DNA from: Salvia splendens
Taxonomy: Eukaryota; Streptophyta; Magnoliopsida; Lamiales; Lamiaceae
DNA: 64,000 nt
Direction: 5' to 3'
Assembly: GCF_004379255.2 (NCBI RefSeq)
Contig: NC_056047.1
Location: forward strand, 20,288,293-20,352,292
Below the pieces are notes generated by a model, which saw nothing but the letters and a program-made list of their open reading frames with translations, had not been told where the DNA came from and searched no databases. Below, piece by piece: positions 32,354-43,866 of this stretch (position 1 is the stretch's first letter; each line of letters opens with the position of its first letter). Position numbers and translations under genes: made by a program.

Positions 32354-35300
32354 ATGTCTTCATCTCGTCGTGGTGGTGATCGGGGCAAGGGAATTGCCCA
32401 GTATCAAAGTGATACTCGTCGTCGACGTGCCCCTACTAGAGCACAAGTTGCGGAGGAGGTGGGAAGGCGAGCCGCTCTTCGAGCTCAAGTAAGTTCTAAT
32501 ATGTTTTTGTTTTTAGTTAATTCATTTTTATTAAATTCGTAATTTCATTTTTTAACATCTATGTGTCTATGTGTTTTATTTTTGTGTTAGTATTTTTACT
32601 TAATTGTATAATTTTCGTAGGAGGAAGAAGATCGAAATGCGGCCTTGTTACTTGCCCTCGCCGACGACCAACAAGGGGGGCATTCACATTCGGCTTCGCA
32701 TTTCGAATACGATGTGAATCTATCATCGGACGAAGGCGATGATGGATTGCATAAATTCTCCCCTTCTAGCACCGGCCAAGTTGGCGAAAATGATGAGTAG
32801 GCCGATGCAGATGCTCCTCCTCCTTCAGGATGACAAAAGAAGGTCCCGGTGGTAATTCCAAAGTTGAAATCCGATATTTTCACCAAACATTACAAGAAGG
32901 TCCCGGTGGTAATTCCAAATCCTAATGATCCGACCACTACCGTCGAGACAAGTGAGTTCAAAGCATATTGTAACTATTGCGAGAAAGTCTATCCATTTGG
33001 AACCGGTGGGGGATATGGTACTCTCCATCGCCATTTGAAGGTAAAACATCGTGTGGAATATGGGCATACTAAGCCCCAAAGCCAAATAAACTTCCCAGCC
33101 GGCTCATCGTCTCAAACAGGTACGCCTCTATTTAAATATGATCTAAAAATTGTTACCGATGCTATGGTAAGATGGGCGGCAATGAAGCATTTGCCGTTTA
33201 ATTTTTTTAATGATAAAAAATATGAAGTTACTATGCAAACCGCATTTAATGTTGCTACAAAAAGAATTCCCCCCTCAACTGCTCAAAGATCTAACAACCG
33301 GCAGTTTTTTGATAAAAAAAGAGAAGTAGGAAAATTTTTATCTAACTTGGGACACAAAGTTAATATTTGCTCTGATGTGTGGACGGATTCTTTCCAAAGA
33401 AATTCTTACATGGGAATTTCATGTCATTTTATAGATAATAGTTGGAGTTTAAATAAACGTTTAATTGGTTTTAGACAATTTCCTTCACCACACACCGCAC
33501 AAGCAATTGAATCTTTAATTATTCAAGTTTTTAATGATTATGATTTATGCAACAAAATATTTTCGGTTGGTTTTGATAACACAACCGCTAACACTGCAAG
33601 TATACCCGAATTAATTGCGGCTTGCTCCACGGTGATAAGTGGTAAGTATTTTCACCAACGATGTATATGTCATATTTTAAATTTATGTGTACAAGATGCG
33701 TTGTCTTTATGGCAAAGACATATTCAACCTATTACAACAGCTGTATCCTTGATCCACTGGAAGCCTCATATTGGCAAGGCGTGGAAGAAGTATTGTCATT
33801 CGAAGAAAGTAAGGTACACAACTTTTACTTTAGATGTGTCTACTAGATGGAACTCTACATATGATATGTTGCATTCTACATTAGATCATATAGAATATTT
33901 GGTTGATTTTTATAGAACTTTCCCTGTAGATGATTTATATCTAACCTCTTCTTGTTGGGATCAAAGCATGAGTTTATTTAAATTATTCAAAGGTTTTAGA
34001 AATGCCACCGTTGAGTTATCGGGTGTGCATTATTGCACATCCGTTCGTGTTTTAGAACATTGCATGTATATATCACTTGGTTTTAAAACTGCAATGAAAA
34101 ATTCCGCAATTAATCATGAATTAATGTGTGTTTTATATTATATGGTTGAAAAATGACTTAAGTATTTCAATGAGATCCCAACGGTTTTTTTGCTTGCAAA
34201 AGTTTTGGATCCAAAATGGAGACTAGTTGGTACTTTAAAAATTTTAGGTTTTTATTACAACAATTTGGCTTTTATTGATCTTGAACCACTCTTAGCTTTG
34301 CAATCGAATGACGAGGACGATGACAACTACCTAAACCTAGCCCAAACATTCCAAATAAACCTCCCCCGCCTCCCAACCCTGCAAAGAAGTTTTGAGTTCG
34401 ACTTGAGGGCTCTCTTTCACGATTACGAAGCCAAGTACAACAGTACTAACCAAGTGAGACCTAGACTCCCCCGTCCAACACATAACTTTGGCTTCTTCCA
34501 AGTTGATGACTGTTACGGACTCAATTCCCACATCGGTTGTGAGAACAACTGATGTGGGGTATATAGACTAAATGGGCTCTCTCTCCTAACAGGCTAGTCT
34601 TTTGGGATGAGTTCTCTTGTTTGGTCTGTATCAATTGGTGCTTTCATTGAGAGCCCAAACGGCTCGGAGTGGTGGCCGGGCAACGAACTCGTCGTGACCA
34701 ACGAGTGCATTTTGGGACCGCTCGGAGTGGTGACCTACGGAGTGGTGGCTGGGCAAAGAATCTACCGTGACCAACGTGGTCGTGACCAACGAGAACTCAG
34801 AGTGGTGGCCTAGCAAAGAACCAGCCGTGACCAACGTGGTCGTGACTAACGAGGACGTTGGCCCTTAAAGGAGGGTCGAATGTTACAGACTCAATTCCCA
34901 CATCGGTTGTGAGAACAACTGATGTGTGGTAAATAGACTAAATGGGATCTCTCTCCTAACAGGCTAGTCTTTTGGGATGAGTTCTCCTGTTTGGTCTGTA
35001 TCAATGACCCAGACGCCCAATCCCAATTGGCGGACCTATACGGCTACAGCAGCGGAGGAAGGACGGCAAATTCGGCAAGTGAGTTAGATTTATATTTTGA
35101 CTCACACTTTTCCTTCAATGATGAAGAAGGAGGTCCCGTTCCCCAACAAATCGACGTCCTAGATTGGTGGGGATCACACGAGAAAGATTTTCTCATCCTT
35201 GCATCAATGGCCAAGGAGATCTTTTCGGTTCCGGCTTCCATTGTCGTCGTCGAGTCCGCCTTTAGTGTTGGAGGCAACGTCTTGGACGACAGAAGATGTT

Positions 35301-35437
35301 GACTCACCGGGCAAAACATGGAAGCAACCATGTTACTTGATAATTGGTGCTCCGCCGAAATTAGAGACCAAGAACCAGATTGGGACAATCAAGTAGTACA
35401 ACCCGACCAAGACTACTTCCCCGACGAAGAAGAGTAG
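32354..35437 (+). pseudogene. hAT transposase, four stops and a TRIM insertion
   Basis: Exon 1 starts MSSSRRGGDRGKGIAQY and ends at 32488; the GT-AG intron runs to 32620. The second exon stays in one frame to TAG at 35435, apart from stops at 32798 (TAG), 32831 (TGA), 34154 (TGA) and 35300 (TGA, where relatives have Arg in DDRRxRLT). Domains: BED zinc finger (FKAYCNYCEKVYPFGTGGGY, HRHLKVKH), catalytic core (ICSDVWTDSFQR and VGFDNTTANT, the two Asp), CICHILNLCVQDAL, DVSTRWNSTYDML, and the dimerisation block (DVLDWWGSHEKDFLILASMA, VESAFSVGGNVLDDRR). A 46-bp tandem duplication near 32850-32915 repeats KVPVVIP. The TRIM at 34511-35003 separates VDD from PDAQSQL. Confidence 0.88.
34511..35003 (+). 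mobile_element. TRIM (miniature LTR retrotransposon)
   Basis: Two 123-bp direct repeats (34511-34633 and 34881-35003), each TGTTACxGACTCAATTCCC to GTTTGGTCTGTATCA, bound an inner stretch of about 247 bp. A primer-site-like sequence (attggtgctttcattgagag) follows the first repeat and a purine tract (aaaggagggtcgaa) precedes the second. The 5-bp duplication ATGAC flanks the unit (34506-34510, 35004-35008). It has no coding capacity. Inner 30-bp words (ggagtggtggcc, gtgaccaacg) are repeated several times. The LTRs differ at only about five positions. Confidence 0.92.
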
Positions 35438-35599
35438 GCAAATTCCTCCGATCAAGCCAAATAGGTAAGCAAGGTAAGAGAACTACGTGGACTTTGATTC
35501 CAAAATGTAATTGAGCATTGAGGTTACGTAGGCATCTCAACTTAAATTTTAAATTTAAGTTGAGCTCAAGTCCTTTTCTTTTATTTCTTTTTTCTCCCA

Positions 35600-35745
35600 T
35601 TTGTTTCGAATATGTAATTTGTAAATTGTAATCAAGACTTTAAATCTTTTGTAATTTATAATTTTTAAGTTGTAATTTGTAAATTTTAAGTTGTAATTTG
35701 TAAATTTTAAGTTGTAATTTGTAATTTTAAAGTTGTAATTTGTAT
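35600..35745 (-). repeat. Short AT-rich tandem array at the hAT-2 3' end
   Basis: tttgtaaattttaagttgta is repeated about four times after the transposase stop codon. Confidence 0.85.
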
Positions 35746-35980
35746 CAATAAAATTGCATTTGTACATCGCATTATTCTAATTTTATATATGCAAGTATAT
35801 TTACATTTTTTACTTGAATTACAATGTTAACAAAAAAAATTCCATGAACCGCCTAACCGGCCGAACCGCCCCGGAATCGGCCCGAAACAGGATAGGAACC
35901 GGCGATTCCGGCGGTTGAGATGAACCGCTGGTTCACGGTTCAGGAACCGGAACCGTCGAACCTAGGACGGGCCGGTTCCG

Positions 35981-38279
35981 GTTTTTTTTTTTTTTTTTTT
36001 CCTCAAACACCATCACGGCGGGGGGTTAAGGCGGACCCCCAACCTGTATATATCAAAAATCACCAAAAGAACATACATCAGATGAGCCCAAAAGTGACTC
36101 GGTCCGCACGAGAGATACAAAACACAAGAGCTATCAAAGCTACTATGGTATCCCCACAGACCGGGTACTAACCATCTAACTAAAGAGAAAATAAACATAA
36201 CAAAGCAATACATCAAAAAAAGAACAAGGAGGATGGCCAAAAGCGGGCCAAATCCAAAGGAAATCAAAAAATCATAAATCAAAACCACGAACCAAGTGAA
36301 GTAGTCATCCATCTCGATATCTGAATCTGAAGTTTGGATAGCCCAACTGGTCCATCCTGACGAGCGACTTCAAATACCGAGGCACTGAATCCGCATCAAA
36401 GAAGGTAATGGCAGGGGTCTGGACCCCCCTACCTGCCAGAAAGTCAGCTGGTCGGTTGCCCTCTCGATAGATGTGAGAGAACATGAACTGTATCTGTGCG
36501 AGCAAAGTACGAATGCGAGCCATGTGATGTCTCATATCCGCTGCTCCTCCGCGTCCTGAAGTGAACACCGCGACCACTGCTGCCGCATCCATCTCGACCC
36601 AGACATGCGAGGAGAACTGCATAGCCAGTGGCAGCCCGTGAAGAAGAGCTAAAAGCTCTGCCTCGAAGGCCGACCCAGCTACGAGAGGCGTACAAAAGGC
36701 CCCCAAGAGAGAACCGTCTGAGCCACGAACCACTCCCCCACCGCCTGCCTGTCCCGTCGAGCTAGTAAAGGCCCCGTCGGTGTTCAGCTTCACTTAAGGA
36801 TCGTCGGGTGGATGCCAAAGCACTTGCAGGGACCTCAGAACTCGCCGGCGAGGAGGAATCGAAGGCATGAAGTCAACAGCCGGAGAGCAACCACGCCAAT
36901 GAGTGGGGACGAGCACGCCTGCCGCCACCAAGATCCGCAGGTGCCGAACAACCTGCCAAATAACATGCGAAGAACGAAAAGAAATGCCGCGATGCTTGCA
37001 GCTATTCCTCTCCGTCCAGATAAACCAGTAGACCAAACATGGAATGATGAAGCTGATGTGCAAGGCGGTGGCCCTGTGAGAGGACCTCCACCAAAAACCT
37101 AATCTATGTGCAATGTCAGTGCACGTGTGAATGTGTGTGCTGATGTAAGGGAACCAGCCATCAAAGTAATCCCAAACCGATCTCGCCAGAGGACTCGACA
37201 CAAACAAATGCTGAAACGACTCGACTGAGAAAGAAGAGACACAACAGAGACACTTGGATGCAAGAGAGATACCCCGGGCCTGAACATAACACTCAACAGG
37301 GAGCCTCTGGAGGAGGAGGCGCCAGATGAAGACAGAGATGGTAGGGGTCAGCCCAGCATTCCAAACCATGCGAAGTCCGAAATGTCTAGGGAACCGTGTC
37401 CGGATGAGCTCCCAAGCTGAGGCCGTCGAGAACTCGCCATCGCCAGTGAGGCTCCATCGCATCACATCCCGCCTGCCCACCTCAATCGGGACAGCCCTGA
37501 TAAGATCCAACACATGCAAAGGCACACCATACAAAGCCAGATAATCATGCAGTTTTTCAACATGCCAAGTATGATCATGCCAGAACCTAGAAACCTCAGT
37601 TGCAGGAAGATCAGTCCCAGGCGGACAATAGGTCCTAAGGGGGAGATCCCCGACCCACACGTCATCCCAGAAACTAATCCGCCCTTCGCCTAGGGACCAC
37701 CTAATGAGACCATGAACCTGACCCCTAATGTCCGTGAGACGATGCCAGATAGGACTATCATGCACAGAGTAAGGAGAAATGAAAGCGCGACCAGCATGGA
37801 AACAATACTTGTGCATGGTGAACTGCGCCCAAAGTGAATCCTGCGCGAGAAATCTCCACCAGAGCTTGATGCTGAAAGCTTTGACGACCTCGCGGAAACG
37901 ACGGATGCCGAGGCCTCCCTCATCCAACGGCAGGCAAATCTTCTTCTTCCAGCTAACCCAGTGAATCTTCCTCTGCTCCCCAACCGTGCCCCAAAAGAAC
38001 CGGGCCAAGATCTGCTCCAACTCTCTCATCCAGTACTGATACGGCTTCAGGACCTGGAAGATGTGAAGAGGGATGGTGACAAGGGTGCTCTTGATCAGAG
38101 CGAGGCGCCCTCCAAGAGAAAGATGTCTGTGAGACCAACTGTGAATCCGGTCCACCATCTTCTGTCGGATATCTAAAAGGTAGCCGGCCTTCAGCCCCCC
38201 CTTATAGATAGGGACACCAAGGTAAGTGAAAGGGAGGAATCCCTGCTGGAATCCACTCGCCTCTGCCACCTCAGCCGCC
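35981..38279 (-). mobile_element. LINE retrotransposon, 5'-truncated, inserted in hAT-2
   Basis: A T-run of about 20 bases at 35981-36000 is the poly(A) tail of a minus-strand LINE. The body encodes the end of reverse transcriptase, a zinc-binding region and RNase H; the endonuclease and RT catalytic core are missing. The flanking sequence CGGTTCAGGAACCxGAACCG, TCGAACCTAGGACGGGCCGG, TTCCGG occurs on both sides (about 35936-35981 and 38280-38326) with one difference, an unusually long target duplication. Confidence 0.88.
36305..38269 (-). pseudogene. LINE ORF2 C-terminal part: RT tail, zinc-binding and RNase H domains
   Basis: The frame enters at FLPFTYLGVPIYKG, the start of the RT thumb region, and continues through LARFFWG, IHWVSWKKICLPLDEGGLGI-type blocks, and the zf-RVT region (SVFIWRLLLQRLPV, CVQARGISLASKCLCC). 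A TAA at about 36794 follows HPPDDP. Without a shift the frame then gives RNase H: VKLNTDGAFTSSTGQAGGGG, FEAELLALLHGL, VEMDAAAVV and YREGNRPADFLAG, with the Asp, Glu and Asp residues of the RNase H site in place. It ends at 36305. Apart from truncation and one stop the frame is clean, so the insertion is fairly young. Confidence 0.85.
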
Positions 38280-38440
38280 CGGTTCAGGAACCAGAACCGT
38301 CGAACCTAGGACGGGCCGGTTCCGGTTCAGGTTCAAGATTTTCTTGAACCGGAACCGGCGGTTCCGAACCGTGGTGACGTCTAGCAGGAGGTGTTTTTGG
38401 GAATTCCGCCGGGAATTTCGCGCCACTACTGATGCTCTAA

Positions 38441-39089
38441 GAAAACGATCATCTTTCTTTTCTTGGGTTGGAGAGAAAAGAATAGTGTTAAATTTAGAAC
38501 CCCATCTATCTCAGTTTCAAATTGCACATGTTGGACCCTTGAAATGGACAAGTTTGTTTGTACTCCCTCCATCCATTTTGACTAGAGCATTTTTTTATTC
38601 AATGTAACATGTGATTATGTGCAATGTTATTTTGTGAGTTACGTTACGATACAATGTAGAGAAGATGGTGTCTCTATTTTAAGAAATGTGTAACATTGTC
38701 ACTTAAAGTAAAACATCACAAAAAAGGAAAATGTAGTGAGATAAAGAGAGTATAATACAAGATGTTTAAGTAAAACATCACAAAAAAAGGAAAATGTAGT
38801 GAGATAAAGAGAGTATAATACAAGATGGGATCACCTACAACATTTGTTAGTATGCCATTTTAAATAGACAAATGGATTTAAATTTATCAGTATCACCTAC
38901 AAGATGGGATCACCTACAACAATCAATTTACTATTCAGTTTTGAATTTAAAATGTCTTTTTACAGATTTCTTAGAAGGGAAATTTCAACTGGAGAATGGA
39001 GAATTGCATTATACGTTTGTCAAATCAAAGAACATTACGTAAGCCGCTGACTTGATGAATAAGGTTTGGAGAATTATTTAATACTAGTA
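38441..39089. other. Intergenic with a 63-65-bp tandem duplication
   Basis: At about 38701-38828 the block aagtaaaacatcacaaaaaa, ggaaaatgtagtgagataaa, gagagtataatacaagatg occurs twice in succession. One isolated Stowaway-like end (ctccctccatccattttgac) is at 38562. No gene. Confidence 0.75.
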
Positions 39090-39338
39090 CTCCCTCCGTC
39101 TCATATAATTTGACTCAGATTTCCATTTTGAGTCATCCCACATAATTTGACCCATTTCACTTTTACTATTTTTGATAATAGACTCCACATTCCACTAACT
39201 CATTCCTACTCACATTTAATTATAAAACTAAATAAAAGTAAGACTCACATCCCACTAACTTTTTCAACTCATTTTTCATTATATTTCTTAAAACCCGTGC
39301 CTGGTCAAAGTGTCTCAAATTATGTGGGACGGAGGGAG
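39090..39338. mobile_element. Stowaway-like MITE
   Basis: CTCCCTCCGTCTCATATAAT and (inverted) AATTATGTGGGACGGAGGGAG-type ends lie between TA dinucleotides. It is 380 bp downstream of the RPN5 stop codon. Confidence 0.9.
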
Positions 39339-39718
39339 TAATATTTTGGAATTGCTTCACATTGGTAAACTTTATAGAAAAAAGGCCTCTTCCAAAAGCA
39401 GGAAATATGACACTACACAAATAAAAATAAAAATAAAAGTCTAATAAATGAATGATCAGCGAGCATATACGAAATGTAGATCTTAAATTTTCATAATAAA
39501 ACAACATATTTGTGAATTAAAATTAACCTGCGAGATTAAGCATACAAGTAGCCTGCTTCGATTCGAAAAAACGAGAAATGAATCAAACGAAAAGCAGAAG
39601 GATTAAAAGTCGAAAGCCAAATGAAAGGGACGATGTATCATCAGCTCAAAATGCTACCTGCCACAGATTAATTTGTAACCATTTCTTCTATTATAATGTT
39701 TCAGAATAAGCAACTTGT

Positions 39719-42700
39719 TCAACTTTTCAAACTCAGTGCAGCTTTGTGGACCATTGTCTCCTTGTGGATTTGGTGGCAGCTCTTCTCCACGAGGTCAAGT
39801 AGCTTCTCCAAGTTTGATGACCATAAGTTCAGGATATCATTGCTGTCCTTAGCTGCTTGGAAACAGATCACACCTACAGGTCTGTCGATCTTTGCCACTA
39901 GTGCTTTCGAGACGACCATGTCTGAGAGATGTTTCTCGGCTTCCTGCGGTAATTATGATAAAATGGATGAAGGTGGTGATTCATGGATCGATATGGACCT
40001 TAACTTCAACAGGAGGTATTGAACATCATAGAGATGGAATTAATGGAATAAACCGAACATAAGAATATAATATTCTCTTGATAATGAGATCATGTTTGTT
40101 CACAATATAGCAGCAGACCGAAAAACGTTGCAAAAAAACCAAGCAAACTAAACTGATAGAATACTTTTAGCTTGTTAACTTAGCTAATCATATCAAGAAC
40201 ATAGTTGCACACATAATAGATACATAATCAAAAATTTGGGTAACCATCAAACAATATCTAAGATGCATGAAATACAGATTTTTTTAATGGTAACATATTC
40301 AGAACAACTCAAAGCTAGACGTTTGCAAGTAAAGATGTTTCACAAATATAATGCAGAATGACCTGGACAGTGAGGCACAATAGATCTGCAAGTCTCTTCA
40401 AGGTGATCCGTGAATAGTACTTAGAAATGACAAGGATGTTCTGCAAGGAATACTAACGCTCAGTTACATGTAACACATATTTAAATAGATCTAAAAAGAT
40501 ACAAGTAACAAAATATTACATCATTAGAGGAAGCAATGAAGATAAATCACTAGGTATAAATAAATGGTTTATTGGAGCCGTACATGTTCTATTACTCTGA
40601 GTCTCAAATCCTCAGCTGCCTTTTCACCCAAAGAACCACCAAGCATATCCTTTTCATTCTCAAACTCGTTTTCAAATGTGCCCCAAAGAACCGTCCATTG
40701 AATAACCTCCATAGTAACCAGTTGTTTCAACAGCAACCTAGTGATAAGGGCAGACTTATATAATAACCATATTAGGAATAAAAGTAAGAGGAAAACGAAA
40801 AACCATACACACTAGAAAGAACTAACCTGAAATGAGGAATTTCTGACAGGTTCTTATCCTCCAGGGTTGAGTTAAGAAGGCTAGATTGCATAGGATCATG
40901 GGGAGACAAGACCAAATACCAGCAAATTTTTCTCAAAACCTGCAGGAATATTGTAATTTTTAAAAACAGATAACATAAACCAAACAGATCAGAAGGCTTG
41001 TTATATTTCCAAAGATGATAATTCAAAGCAATTAAAAGCAAAAAAACTGGTCTGAACAAAAAAAAAGATCATACCGGTATCCACTGGGCTGGGTCTTCTT
41101 TCACAGAGGGGATCTCATATATTGACTTGTAGCACCGACATATTTCGAGGTAGTCATTGTTGTGAGAGTAATACCTAAACATGTTGAAAGCAATCAGATA
41201 ACACTCGCTGTTTGCATGATAAAGACTCCTTGGAGGAGGATGTGAAGGAGGAATCAGACATTAGATATGTTGGAGGGAGTAAGTCATAACATATTTGTCA
41301 AATCCAAAAAAGTATCCATACATCAGCAAAGCAAAATCCATCACTGGGAATGAAAGATGATATTTAATGGCTAAAGCCTGAAATGCAATCAGCACGCTAG
41401 CTTCCCTTTGGCTATATTTTGTTTATATGACTATGTAGGTCTCATGAATCGCTATTCAAGTATTACACGATGGATTATGTAGCATGTTCACTAGAACATG
41501 GACTATAACCTTGGAAGAAATTAAAAGTAGAAATGGTGGATACCTAATCATTAATTGGTAGTAGATCCGCTTCAACTCCAACAGCGATGGAATATCAGCT
41601 GGAGCCTCTTCAACAATGCTTTCACTTTCTTTGGCTTTCTTCTTTTCTTTTGATGGATCAGCCTCGAAAACTCTAGGACTTATCTTTCTTGAGAGTATTT
41701 GGGCACGGACATAGTCTTGGCGGTCTAAACATAGACGGACCTATAAAATGCAAAGGACGGAAACCCTTGACCATCAGCCAAATGCAAAATTGAGAAAGAA
41801 CACCAATCATAGATGGAGAAAAAAAAGAATAAATAACTTACTTGCTCAAGAATGAAAGCTATTTTTTCAGTTTTTGCCATGGCTCCAAATGTTTCGACCT
41901 GTGGCACATATCTGTTAGAGAACTGATGAAGTAGTTAACAAAACCTACAGAATGACTAGTGCATTGGCGAAAACAACTGACCGCAACTTCTTGCATTAAA
42001 TCTGCAGCCTCAGCTATGAGTCCTTGTTCTTCCTTAATCTTGGCAAGTTTCTTAATAAGGCGAGCTCTCTCTATCTCAACATAAATCTGTCAGCAAATTG
42101 AGCAATACTTAGGCATCAAAGTCCTCAAAATACAGATAAATCTGAAGGGATTTCTGCACATAAATCACCTTCCCAGCTGATACACTATTAAGTGTCTTGA
42201 TAAGCTCAATTTTAGTATCAATATCGGGAGTTTGATCGATATATTGCATCGCTAGTTGAACCATGGATTGCACGGCCTGCATCAACCAAACACAAAAATC
42301 AATCATCAATACAAACTTCAGGCAGCAAAAGAGCTTCCAGCAACATCACTAATCAAGCAATGATTTCAAAAAACGCGTACAACCGTTTTCAACTTCGTAT
42401 TAATGAACAAAATCGGCATTTGCATCGGAGCTCAAACCACTTAATCAAAACGAAAAAGATGAAAATGCTAAAACATGAATAAACTCGAATATGATTAAAA
42501 ATATCAACAAAATTAAACAAATCCAAAACTGCAAAAAATCTACCGAACCTGTTTCAACTGTCCGCGGCGCTTGGAAATGAGCAGAATCTGCTCGTTAAGA
42601 GTCTGCCACGCGCCGGCTTCGAAGCATAGCTGCAGAATATCGGTGGCTGCCTTCCGCGTGCCGGCGACGTCGCCAACTTGCCTCATCTGCTTCTCCACAT

Positions 42701-42860
42701 TCAGCAGCGACTCAATTTTCGCCTCCAAACTGTCCCCTGCATCGCCCTGCAAAATCGAGACAACGAATCGCCAAAATCACACCGCTGAGATCCATAATTG
42801 GGCGAAAAAACTGTATTAACCGAAGCTGATTGTGAATTAGGAGATGCGACAGGTTACCAT
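39719..42860 (-). CDS. RPN5: 26S proteasome non-ATPase regulatory subunit 12 (RPN5)
   Basis: Eleven coding exons on the minus strand join to a 445-aa open frame: 42860-42858, 42746-42549, 42276-42169, 42086-41982, 41898-41842, 41740-41544, 41174-41075, 40939-40827, 40737-40584, 40440-40363 and 39943-39719. All introns are GT-AG. Arabidopsis RPN5 is about the same length. RPN5 is a lid subunit of the 19S regulatory particle; it helps assemble the lid with RPN3, 6, 7, 9 and 12 through PCI domains. Visible parts: N-terminal helical repeats ([20 protein letters not shown]), SKRRGQLKQ, and the C-terminal PCI domain at about residues 250-420 ([40 protein letters not shown]). The start exon codes only the Met. 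MULE-2 lies 230 bp upstream. No lesion is seen. Confidence 0.95.
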
Positions 42861-43093
42861 TTTGATGAAAGTGATTCGACGACTACAATCAGCTGGGAGT
42901 AAACCCTAGAGAGAGAAAGTGGGGAAATTTGAGGATTTGAGAGATCTTGAAATCTGTTTTACTATAAGCTGGATTACTTGTGCGCTTTTTTATTATAAGC
43001 TGCATAGTGTGATTTCGAGAGATTTTGGAATTGGACAATTTTTTCGGTAAAAAAAATAAATTTATTTTTTATGGATAGGGTAAATAATTTTTA

Positions 43094-43256
43094 GAGTGAA
43101 CATAAAAAGTCTCTGACGTTTCTATTTCTTTTATTCTAGACCCCTAATAAAAAAAATATCCCCACAAGTGCCTAACTTTCAACCTAATCACGAATGAGAT
43201 ATTTGTAGCCATTTTTCGGACCAAAAGGCCCTTTTGCCTTGAAGGGCATTTCAGAC
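43094..43256 (+). repeat. MULE-2 left TIR
   Basis: Pairs with 48857-49009 in inverted orientation at roughly 80-85% identity. Confidence 0.85.
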
Positions 43257-43866
43257 AATTCCATTCCCTGTCGCAGTCCTGCTCTGCTCTGATGATGCAC
43301 TTTGCAGACAATAGGCTGCACATTGGTCAACTCAATTTTGATGTCCACAAATTACCGTGTTCCTTTGTCTATAGTTAAGAGTGTGAAATAATTTCTCATC
43401 TTCCTTCTCTCACTTCACTTCCTTCTCGCAAAAAGGGTTCAACAATCAATTCATTCGTCGTTTGAACTCTACCGTATAATCTGTTGTAAGATCCCAATTT
43501 ATGTACAGTCTCCTGCCGCACTGAAATTCGTCTGTGGCTTGGGGATTTTTATTGGGTCGTAATTGCAGCGGAATTTGGGTGTATTCAAAGTAGGGTTTAT
43601 GGTCGTGTGGCTGGGTCGAGGTTTGTTTTTGGGATTTTATTTGTCCGTGAGATGGCGATGTTTGTTGTAGTCCGATCAATTTTGGTTTATTTTGTTGCTG
43701 AATGTGGGTGGATTTTGTAGCTGAAGCTCGCTGTTTTGAATTTAGGGGTTATGTGTGGTCGGCTGTGGGGTGCAATTTTATTTGTGAAATTAATTTCATA
43801 AATAATGACATATAAATTAACTTTAATATGTTTGGGTTTGAATTTCCAATTCAGGTCGCTCTTGCA

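Larger units (their letters stand above)
31788..38383 (+). mobile_element. hAT-2 DNA transposon, itself hit by a TRIM and a LINE
   Basis: The left end TAGAGGTCCCCAAACCGAAC faces the right end GTTCCGAACCGTGGTGACGT-CTA; the 8-bp duplication GCAGGAGG flanks it (31780-31787, 38384-38391). Subterminal regions are full of GGTTCCGGTTC/AACCGGCGGTT words. It carries a plus-strand transposase. Its own length without the TRIM and LINE is about 3.8 kb. Confidence 0.9.
31361..38437. mobile_element. PIF/Harbinger-type MITE (about 470 bp) split by hAT-2
   Basis: The ends GAGCATCAGCAGTGGCG and (inverted) CGCCACTACTGATGCTC are flanked by TAA (31358-31360, 38438-38440). The internal sequence is GC-rich with repeated ggaattcc/cggacgtccgcc words. 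It has no coding capacity of its own. It lies about 300 bp downstream of the ERF stop codon. Confidence 0.85.

Noticed and set aside
35936..35981. Reading the repeated CGGTTCAGGAACC segments as long LTRs around the LINE
   Set aside because: The poly(A) tail, LINE coding content and 46-bp length fit a target duplication instead.
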